Part shown: piece after piece, positions 1-4,262 of the stretch
How positions within the stretch are numbered: the first letter of the stretch is position 1
How the letters are laid out: each line of letters starts with the position of its first letter
NCBI GenBank assembly: GCA_903866285.1
Contig: CAIPMZ010000078.1
Location: 1-6,630 of the forward strand
DNA length: 6,630 nt
Source of the DNA: an uncultured bacterium
GTDB taxonomy: Bacteria > Patescibacteriota > Minisyncoccia > Moranbacterales > GWC2-37-73
Direction: 5' to 3'
Notes under the pieces: model-generated
Databases searched by the model: none
Told to the model about the DNA's origin: nothing
Seen by the model: only the letters and a program-made list of their open reading frames with translations
Program-made: the position numbers and the translations under genes

Positions 1-2
1 GA

Positions 3-62
3 CAGCGCGCTAAGCGTTTGAGCATTGTTTTCGGTCAAACGCGGGCTCTAAAAAGTAAATAA
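3..62 (+). CDS. Possible C-terminal tail of an upstream gene (partial)
   Basis: One forward frame is open from the left edge to a TAA at 60-62 and reads QRAKRLSIVFGQTRALKSK. The other two forward frames close within the first 20 bases. A basic C-terminal tail such as this would suit a glycosyltransferase or another sugar-pathway gene upstream of the flippase, but nineteen residues are too few to name a family. The 8-bp inverted repeat GCGTTTGA (14-21) / TCAAACGC (35-42) lies inside it and has no T-run, so it is not a convincing terminator. Chance openness is quite possible. Confidence 0.25.
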   Translation, partial: QRAKRLSIVFGQTRALKSK

Positions 63-74
63 GCGAAGTAAAAA

Positions 75-103
75 TTTCTGACTTAGTTTCCTATAAATAT
101 AAT
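75..103 (+). promoter_or_regulatory. Candidate sigma70-type promoter for the flippase gene
   Basis: A perfect TATAAT is at 98-103. A poor -35-like TTCTGA is at 76-81, giving a 16-nt spacer. Transcription would begin near 110 and leave a leader of only about 22 nt before the ATG at 133. No Shine-Dalgarno sequence is visible in that leader. The -10 is good and the -35 weak, so this is a candidate only. Confidence 0.35.
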
Positions 104-132
104 CCGCGCAAGACCCATCTTAACTTAACCCT

Positions 133-1608
133 ATGGCCGTAACTGCATACATTTTTTGGTTAGGACTAGCCGAAATTCTTTTTTATATTTCTGGCTTCAT
201 TGTCCACAGCGCCGCTGGACGCATCCTTGGGCCGGCTGATTACGGCGTCTATGGCATTATTATCACTCTGACGATTTTAATTGCTTCCCTAATCGGCAAT
301 GGCATTCCAATTGCGATGAGTAAGTTTTTAAGCGCCGAGCTAACCAAGAAACCCGAACTAATTCCAAGCATTAAACGAAAAGCGGCCTTGGCCCAGCTAC
401 TCCTGATGGCCGTCATTACCACTGGCTTTTTCGCTGGAGCGCCCCTGATTGCAAACTTACTTCGTGACCCAGGCCTGACTAGCCTGCTACGCATTTCCGC
501 TTTTATTATCCCCTGCTACGCCGCTGATTCCTTCTATTTCTATTATTACACTGGCATCCATCAGTTTAATATGCAATCTATTTTAAAAGCGCTTCGCTCA
601 GTCCTGCGCGTAGCCATTATCGTCGGCCTGGGTTATTTCCTTTCGCTAGAAGGTTTTATTACAGGTTACATCTATGTTTCCCTAGTTGTTTTTTTAATCG
701 CGCTAGTTATTGACCAACTAATTTACGCTAAACATTTTAAAGTTAAAAAAACTGTCCAAACTTTTCCCATTAAAAAATTACTCGCCTATGCGCTACCGAT
801 TACAGGCTTTTTAGTGCTTTACCAGACTTTAATTTCATTAGATCTTTTCGTTGTCAAAGCGATGCTACGCGACGATTATGCCACTGGCCTTTTTAATGGA
901 GCTTTTACTATTTCTCAAATTCCAAATTATCTTTTCTACGCTTTAACGATTGTCCTGCTCCCAGTTATTTCCCATTCCACCGCCAACGAGCACGAGCAAA
1001 AAACGACTGACGCTATTAATTTAGCTTTTCGGATGATGACCCTCTTACTTGTTCCAATTATCGCCCTAATTATTGGTTACGCTGAGCCGTTGATGGTTTT
1101 CTTTTTTGGCGCTCCATACTCAGCTGGAGCCGGCGCGCTTCAGTTCATGGCTTTTGGGGTGGGGCTGCTAACGCTTTTTTACGTAATGAGTTTTGCTTTT
1201 CAGGGAGCTGGAAAAGTTATCATCCCACTAAAAATTGCCTTTTTTGCAATGTTTCTTAACGGCGGACTTAATCTCCTTTTAGTTAATCAGACCCTTGGCA
1301 TTGTCGGAGCCGGCATAGCCACAAGCATCACTGCTATCTTCGTAACCCTTGCTCTTTTCTACTATTTAAAAAAGGAATTCAGCGCCAGCTTAAAAATTTC
1401 CAGCCTGCTTAAAATCTTTTTCGCTGGACTTACGATTTTATTGCTTTCCTTTTTCTTACCTGGTCAAGGACTACTTTTTATCTTCTCTGGTGGTTTTCTT
1501 TTTCTCTTTTATCTTGGGATGCTCTACTTCCTAAAAGAAATTGATCGCCAAGACCTAAACTTAATCGTCAAAATGCTACCCGGAAAAAGCAAGAAGCCAA
1601 CTGCCTAA
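133..1608 (+). CDS. Polysaccharide / lipid-linked oligosaccharide flippase (PST/Wzx-like, MOP superfamily)
   Basis: This is an integral inner-membrane protein of 491 residues, the usual length for the family, made of about 12-14 hydrophobic helices separated by short basic loops. The N-terminal stretch around residues 25-75 (AAGRILGPADYGVYGIIITL, then GNGIPIAMSKFLSAEL) is the typical signature of polysaccharide biosynthesis/flippase proteins. The second half repeats the pattern, with a central QIPNYLFYALTIVLLPVIS segment and an AFQGAGK loop. Such proteins flip undecaprenyl-linked glycans across the membrane for surface polysaccharide or glycoprotein assembly; the substrate cannot be read from sequence. 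The start at 133 puts a hydrophobic helix directly after the N-terminus and follows a TATAAT by 29 bp. The gene ends TAA at 1606-1608, directly against the convergent stop at 1609. A lipid II flippase (MurJ) role is less likely because of length and loop pattern. Confidence 0.85.
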   Translation: MAVTAYIFWLGLAEILFYISGFIVHSAAGRILGPADYGVYGIIITLTILIASLIGNGIPIAMSKFLSAELTKKPELIPSIKRKAALAQLLLMAVITTGFFAGAPLIANLLRDPGLTSLLRISAFIIPCYAADSFYFYYYTGIHQFNMQSILKALRSVLRVAIIVGLGYFLSLEGFITGYIYVSLVVFLIALVIDQLIYAKHFKVKKTVQTFPIKKLLAYALPITGFLVLYQTLISLDLFVVKAMLRDDYATGLFNGAFTISQIPNYLFYALTIVLLPVISHSTANEHEQKTTDAINLAFRMMTLLLVPIIALIIGYAEPLMVFFFGAPYSAGAGALQFMAFGVGLLTLFYVMSFAFQGAGKVIIPLKIAFFAMFLNGGLNLLLVNQTLGIVGAGIATSITAIFVTLALFYYLKKEFSASLKISSLLKIFFAGLTILLLSFFLPGQGLLFIFSGGFLFLFYLGMLYFLKEIDRQDLNLIVKMLPGKSKKPTA

Positions 1609-2121
1609 TTAGATTTTCCGACTATCATACGCCCAGTGAAGTAGCGCTTGGCGTTGCCGACTTCGGCAAGCTAGGTCGCATGGCCAACAATTATTTTTAA
1701 CTGCCATCAAATGACGCCTAAAAGCTCGCCATCTTTTAATTTGGCGTCCATCATCCTCATGTCTTCTGCCTAAATAATAGCGACAATACCATTGGAACCA
1801 ACCGCGAGGATCATCGCTATGAATCCAGCCTTTTCTCCGCCACTCCGCCAATGGTTGAGAAGCTTGGACTCCAAAAAAATTTAAGTTTTTATCATGCCCC
1901 TTTAAACCTTGTGGAAACAATTTAGCTTTTTTAAACCAATCAGCTGGAAATTCTCTTTGGCAATCACGTAAATATCTGCCACTAAATACCCCTAGTGCCA
2001 GCATTTGCTTAGGCGTAAGCTCTGGCTTAAAATCAGCCTGAAAATTCTGCCCCATCGGTTCAGTCAGTTTATAACAGTATCCATTTTGCATTTTATCATT
2101 GGCTACAATTTGCTTGCTCAT
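1609..2121 (-). CDS. Conserved protein of unknown function (Trp/Arg/Cys-rich, 170 aa)
   Basis: I recognise the pattern as a conserved uncharacterised family but cannot give a function. The protein is soluble, with no signal peptide or membrane helix, and unusually rich in aromatic and basic residues. Its conserved-looking blocks are LTPKQMLALGVFSGRYLRDC (about 35-54), WFKKAKLFP (62-70), a central EWRRKGWIHSDDPRGWFQWY segment (about 93-112), YYLGRRHEDDGRQIKRWRAF (115-134) and a C-terminal CDLACRSRQRQALLHWAYDS stretch (148-167). Cysteines at C112, C144, C148 and C152 hint at metal binding, but no standard finger motif is present. The ATG at 2119-2121 has no Shine-Dalgarno. A promoter candidate lies at 2185-2212. 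The gene is convergent with the flippase, and the two TAA stops abut without an intervening base. It is complete and appears intact. Confidence 0.75.
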   Translation of the reverse strand: MSKQIVANDKMQNGYCYKLTEPMGQNFQADFKPELTPKQMLALGVFSGRYLRDCQREFPADWFKKAKLFPQGLKGHDKNLNFFGVQASQPLAEWRRKGWIHSDDPRGWFQWYCRYYLGRRHEDDGRQIKRWRAFRRHLMAVKNNCWPCDLACRSRQRQALLHWAYDSRKI

Positions 2122-2184
2122 ATTAAAGATGCTTTATGAAAAAAATCAGAGAACCAAAGTTTCATCTGCTGCCGTTTTAGTCCG

Positions 2185-2212
2185 ATTATGCTATGCTGAA
2201 ATATTGTAACAA
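2185..2212 (-). promoter_or_regulatory. Candidate promoter of the 170-aa gene, overlapping a palindrome half-site
   Basis: Read on the minus strand, TTGTTA (2207-2212, 4/6 to the -35 consensus) is followed after 16 nt by CATAAT (2185-2190, 5/6 to the -10 consensus). A transcript would begin near 2178 and have a leader of roughly 57 nt. The spacer and -35 coincide with the degenerate repeat copy at 2191-2210, so any protein that binds that repeat could also occlude this promoter. Predicted by eye only. Confidence 0.35.
2191..2210. repeat. Degenerate half-copy of the palindromic repeat (copy 1)
   Basis: CTATGCTGAAATATTGTAAC keeps the loop and the right arm (ATATTGTAA) of the repeat seen at 2256, 3991 and 4074, while the left arm has decayed. 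It lies in the promoter region of the 170-aa gene. Sixteen consecutive bases, from CTGAA onward, match the full copies. Confidence 0.6.
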
Positions 2213-2255
2213 GTCTCAATCAAGGATACTCCCCAGCCAAGCTCTCTTAATTTAA

Positions 2256-2302
2256 TATTACAATATACTGAAATATTGTAACGGAAAAAGATAGGGATAA
2301 TG
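2256..2302. repeat. Palindromic repeat with 21-nt tail (copy 2; left direct repeat)
   Basis: The palindrome occupies 2258-2281: 9-nt arms TTACAATAT and ATATTGTAA around the loop ACTGAA. It is followed by the tail CGGAAAAAGATAGGGATAATG (2282-2302). Positions 2256-2302 match 3991-4037 at 46 of 47 bases, with 43 consecutive identical bases (2260-2302 against 3995-4037). Both copies have the same orientation and bracket the nadD/fic module. Confidence 0.85.
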
Positions 2303-2426
2303 GGAGGATGAGAAAGGTGGTAATTTGGGGGAGAAAAGGTGGGATGGCTATTTCCAATCGCTAAGGATGTTTTTTTGCAAGGACGGTACTCGATTAGGTT
2401 CCAGAAATGATTTTTACTTTAAGGAT

Positions 2427-2996
2427 TTATAAATAAATCTCATGCTCGTTGATATAAGTGGCTATTTTCTCAGGCACAAGCTCTTTGTATTTCAAATCAT
2501 GATTCTGGATAAGGATGCGGACGGAGGTGCTCGATATATCTGATACTGCTCCATCAAGAATTACAACGTTGTCATTTTGTGCAAAGTCAGAAGATAGTGC
2601 GTACCCAGGTCTTTGTATCACAACAAACTTCTCATTTGGTATTTTTTTTCCAACCTTTAGATAACCATCAAGCCCAATAAGCTGAGAAAAATGTATTTCG
2701 GGTTGCGATTTTACTTCCGCTAATATTTCCTCGGTCGGTCTTTGTTTTCGATCATCCAATTCATTCGTCATGAGTTTGACAGGAATCGTGATTTTCGTTT
2801 GCAGATATTCAACAAAAAGATTCCCCAAATCACGCCGCTCCTCATAGGTGACAGAAATAGTCTTATCGTTTCGTTTGCCAGATGGCATAATCCAAATTTC
2901 ATCGAAAGACATTCTTTTCAGTGCAACCTCAATAGCTAATACGTGTCCGTTATGTGGTGGATTAAACGCTCCAGGAAAAAGTAATATTTTTTTCAT
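2427..2996 (-). CDS. nadD: NadD-like nicotinate/nicotinamide mononucleotide adenylyltransferase (HIGH-type nucleotidyltransferase)
   Basis: This is a cytoplasmic Rossmann-fold nucleotidyltransferase of 189 residues, close to the usual NadD length of about 190-220. The ATP-binding motif is GAFNPPHNGH (9-18), containing the HxGH signature. The second signature is ISSTSVR (154-160), followed by the NadD-like C-terminal pattern ELVPEKIATYI (172-182). IIWMP-type and VVIQRPG strands are also present. NadD adenylates NaMN to deamido-NAD+. It is divergent: the usual PHK after the third strand is replaced by GKRNDK, and the Trp that normally follows the GxD strand is absent (GLDGYLKVGKK). Specificity for NMN or another nucleotide therefore remains possible. 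The ATG follows MKKILLFPG as expected, with no visible Shine-Dalgarno. A 55-nt gap separates it from the Fic gene upstream on the same strand, so the two may be co-transcribed. It looks intact. Confidence 0.75.
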   Translation of the reverse strand: MKKILLFPGAFNPPHNGHVLAIEVALKRMSFDEIWIMPSGKRNDKTISVTYEERRDLGNLFVEYLQTKITIPVKLMTNELDDRKQRPTEEILAEVKSQPEIHFSQLIGLDGYLKVGKKIPNEKFVVIQRPGYALSSDFAQNDNVVILDGAVSDISSTSVRILIQNHDLKYKELVPEKIATYINEHEIYL

Positions 2997-3051
2997 AAGC
3001 TATAGGAAGCTCAGTCGAAGTTCAGCCAAAGACGGTTCTCGGCAGAGTTCT

Positions 3052-3603
3052 TTATTTGAAATAATTCTTAACTGCATCTTCAAATTGATCAATAAAGATG
3101 CGCTTAAAATGATGAAGATTGTTCATTTCATAAAATAATATTACAGCTTTTTTATATTCCTCAATATCTACAATCCTATAGGAAAGCGGGATTGAGTTAT
3201 GTGCCAATAAAATAGCGTTGGAAATCATCCGAGAGGTTCGCTTATTACCATCTTCAAACATTTGAATATATGCAATAAGAATCGATACTAAAAAGGTCTT
3301 TTCGAAAATAGCTTCTTTTTCGTTGATTAGTGCTACCATTTCTTGTGCAACCTCTTTTATCTGATGGCTATTATCTAATGGCTTATATTTCGTGCCGGTA
3401 ATTCCAACTGCTCCATTTCTGATATTTTTTGAAATCCCGAGCTTTTTAGTTAAAACCATGTGAATGTATTCAATATCAGCATAATTCAATTTTCTAAATC
3501 TTTCCCTATTCTGAATGGATTCGTTAAAGGCATCCTTGTGATTCAAAATCATCTGCGTTTCTTCTTTGGTTTTACCTTTTCCCACAACATTATTCTTGAT
3601 CAA
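3052..3603 (-). CDS. Fic-domain protein fragment with Gln at the catalytic His position
   Basis: The Fic fold is recognisable from GKGKTKEETQMILNHKDAF (8-26), the flap-like VGITGTKYKPL (66-76) and the active-site loop QMFEDGNKRTSR (114-125). The family consensus HxFx(D/E)GN(G/K)RxxR matches everywhere except that the catalytic base His is Gln (CAA). Active Fic enzymes transfer AMP or another nucleotide monophosphate to protein hydroxyls. With Gln here, AMP transfer is doubtful, although some relatives may share the residue. The nominal start at 3603 is a TTG that corresponds to an internal Leu. The frame is open upstream to 3654 and still encodes a family segment, GNTYSLLGTEALIKNN (from about 3636). 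That segment aligns with the helix expected after a longer N-terminal region. The fragment is therefore probably the C-terminal part of a broken winged-helix/Fic gene and not an independent gene. Confidence 0.7.
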   Translation of the reverse strand: MIKNNVVGKGKTKEETQMILNHKDAFNESIQNRERFRKLNYADIEYIHMVLTKKLGISKNIRNGAVGITGTKYKPLDNSHQIKEVAQEMVALINEKEAIFEKTFLVSILIAYIQMFEDGNKRTSRMISNAILLAHNSIPLSYRIVDIEEYKKAVILFYEMNNLHHFKRIFIDQFEDAVKNYFK

Positions 3604-3614
3604 GGCTTCGGTGC

Positions 3615-3830
3615 CTAAAAGTGAATACGTGTTGCCAATGAATAAACGGTGCTTTTACCTGCGCCTTTTTTGCAAATCAAAAATTTTTCTTCCAGTTCTT
3701 TTAAATCTCTTTGCAAGGTTTTTCTATCAATGCCAACACTTAAAAAAGACAAAATATCAGATATTGACACTTCCGCTTTTCCTCCCATAAAAGAAGTTAT
3801 TTTGTTTTGTCTTACTTGTTTTTTATTCAT
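3615..3830 (-). CDS. Winged-helix DNA-binding N-terminal domain (from a broken Fic gene)
   Basis: Its 71 residues form one winged-helix domain: VSISDILSFL (helix 2, about 21-30), recognition helix GIDRKTLQRDLKELEEKFL (33-51), and wing CKKGAGKSTVYSL (53-65), followed by six non-conserved residues and TAG. This arrangement is typical of the N-terminus of winged-helix/Fic proteins, where a linker of about 75-90 residues would normally follow before the GNTYSLLETE helix. Here that helix appears at once in the neighbouring frame, overlapping this ORF (3654-3615). The ATG at 3828-3830 lies 6 nt from a candidate -10 and behind an array of repeated boxes that it may bind. If expressed alone, it could still act as a small repressor of its own promoter; an independent antitoxin-like regulator is the alternative. 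Confidence 0.6.
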   Translation of the reverse strand: MNKKQVRQNKITSFMGGKAEVSISDILSFLSVGIDRKTLQRDLKELEEKFLICKKGAGKSTVYSLATRIHF

Positions 3831-3836
3831 ACATAA

Positions 3837-3865
3837 ACAATATCATTTATTGCGACATTTTTCAA
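3837..3865 (-). promoter_or_regulatory. Candidate promoter of the winged-helix/Fic gene, probably leaderless
   Basis: On the minus strand TTGAAA (3860-3865, 5/6 match to the -35 consensus) is followed by a 17-nt spacer and TATTGT (3837-3842, 4/6 match to the -10). Only six bases separate the -10 from the ATG, so transcription would begin at or next to the start codon. The -35 sits in a repeated block and one GCGACATTT box lies in the spacer, which suits autorepression. An alternative TATTAT lies farther upstream near 3899-3905 without a matching -35. Confidence 0.4.
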
Positions 3866-3882
3866 GCCTATTTGCGACATTT
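3852..3882. repeat. 31-nt direct repeat, promoter-proximal copy, with two GCGACATTT boxes
   Basis: This copy matches 3927-3957 at 27 of 31 bases in the same orientation. It starts and ends with GCGACATTT (3852-3860 and 3874-3882), whose starts are 22 bp apart. It overlaps the candidate -35 and spacer of the winged-helix/Fic gene and is a likely operator. Confidence 0.7.
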
Positions 3883-3926
3883 AATCTATATTTTACCCTA
3901 TAATAGCTCAGCTAAAGGCTTTCATC

Positions 3927-3957
3927 GCGACATTTTTCAAGTCTAGTTGTGTCATTT
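3927..3957. repeat. 31-nt direct repeat, promoter-distal copy, with box variants
   Basis: This is the second copy of the block at 3852-3882. It begins with GCGACATTT (3927-3935) and ends with the variant GTGTCATTT (3949-3957), again 22 bp apart. The two inner boxes of the pair are 53 bp apart start to start, so all spacings are near whole helical turns. It is the outer half of the putative operator array upstream of the winged-helix gene. Confidence 0.65.
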
Positions 3958-3990
3958 TTTATTTCTTTGATGGCAAAAAAGCAAATGGGC

Positions 3991-4037
3991 TATCACAATA
4001 TACTGAAATATTGTAACGGAAAAAGATAGGGATAATG
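3991..4037. repeat. Palindromic repeat with 21-nt tail (copy 3; right direct repeat)
   Basis: Same orientation and tail as the copy at 2256-2302, differing at one base in the left arm (C at 3994). The palindrome core is 3993-4016. Its left flank GGCTAT is shared with the copy at 4074, which suggests the unit is longer than the palindrome. It bounds the nadD/fic module on the right. Confidence 0.85.
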
Positions 4038-4073
4038 CAGGTTTTAGCGTGTGATAGAAATGAGGCTGGTAGG

Positions 4074-4103
4074 CTATTACAATATACTGAAATATTGTAA
4101 TAG
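4074..4103. repeat. Palindromic repeat, perfect 12-bp hairpin (copy 4)
   Basis: Arms CTATTACAATAT (4074-4085) and ATATTGTAATAG (4092-4103) are perfectly complementary around the loop ACTGAA. This is the most symmetrical member of the family and lacks the CGGAAAAAG tail. It lies 37 bp beyond the end of copy 3 and in the same orientation. It could be a dimeric repressor site, a REP/MITE-like element, or an RNA hairpin in the 3' region of the glycosyltransferase transcript. Confidence 0.8.
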
Positions 4104-4167
4104 GGCTTATGGGCGATAGCTTAATTAGCTAATACGGAGTCAACTTAATTAGCAGTAGAAAGACGTT

Positions 4168-4202
4168 GGAGGCTCGACCTCCATTAGGGCGGTCCAGCCT
4201 CC
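4168..4202 (-). terminator. GC-rich hairpin downstream of the glycosyltransferase gene, possible weak terminator
   Basis: GGAGGCT (4168-4174) pairs with AGCCTCC (4196-4202). After a C/C mismatch, GACC (4176-4179) pairs with GGTC (4191-4194) around an 11-nt loop. It lies about 60 bp past the stop codon of the minus-strand glycosyltransferase. The bases that follow on that strand (AACGTCTTTCT) are not a proper U-tract, so intrinsic termination is uncertain. An alternative GGAGG/CCTCC fold exists within the left part. Confidence 0.35.
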
Positions 4203-4262
4203 TTGAAACTAACAGTGATTTATTTGATTTGGCATTAGAACGGCGCTCGCTTGGTTTCTCAA

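Larger units (their letters stand above)
2122..2426. other. Gene-free gap with repeats and a purine-rich run
   Basis: No reading frame here looks like a gene. The gap holds the promoter candidate and degenerate half-repeat near 2185-2212, a full palindromic repeat with its tail at 2256-2302, and a purine-rich, G-tract run on the plus strand at about 2284-2345. It ends with a short inverted repeat, GATTTAT/ATAAATC, at 2424-2439 that overlaps the stop codon of the nucleotidyltransferase gene. No clear Rho-independent terminator was found for that gene. Confidence 0.6.
3052..3830 (-). pseudogene. Winged-helix/Fic protein gene disrupted by an internal deletion with frame change
   Basis: This entry joins the two preceding fragments. 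The winged-helix part ends in one frame (codon ends at positions such as 3830). The Fic part runs from 3654 in the frame reached by stepping back one base. The junction lies near 3637-3650, where the wing's TVYSL is followed almost immediately by IGNTYSLLGTE. In the intact family, as I remember it, these are separated by a linker and then an SSxIEGNTYSLLETE motif. Here the linker, the SSx and the inhibitory Glu are gone. A TAA at 3655-3657 in the Fic frame and the TAG at 3612-3614 in the winged-helix frame limit the overlap in which a ribosomal frameshift could rescue it, and I see no strong slippery heptamer there. Confidence 0.55.
3958..4262. other. Gene-free gap with palindromes, a short duplicated motif and a hairpin
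   Basis: No credible gene was found. Besides the two palindrome copies, CTTAATTAGC occurs twice, at 4120-4129 and 4144-4153, the first inside TAGCT/AGCTA arms. The GC-rich hairpin at 4168-4202 follows. The gap separates the glycosyltransferase stop (4263) from the operator array of the winged-helix gene. Confidence 0.55.

Noticed and set aside
14..42. Rho-independent terminator from the GCGTTTGA/TCAAACGC inverted repeat
   Set aside because: The 8-bp stem has a long loop and no T-run on either strand, and it lies within a possible coding tail.
2848..3138. Open frame on the plus strand across the nadD start and the fic end
   Set aside because: It is antisense to two genes with clear family motifs, crosses their intergenic gap and resembles no protein family.
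3615..3675. Programmed -1 frameshift joining the winged-helix and Fic frames
   Set aside because: The A-run at about 3667-3675 lies upstream of an in-frame TAA (3655-3657), there is no X-XXY-YYZ heptamer in the usable overlap, and the missing linker would not be restored.
3052..3830. Intact Fic toxin / winged-helix antitoxin pair
   Set aside because: The Fic ORF has no proper start (a TTG at a family-internal Leu), it continues upstream into the small ORF with Fic-family residues, and it lacks the catalytic His. A broken single gene explains this better.
2191..4103. CRISPR array formed by the repeated palindromes
   Set aside because: The copies are irregularly spaced, with gaps from about 40 to about 1,700 bp, some of which contain genes, and there are no equal-length spacers or cas genes.
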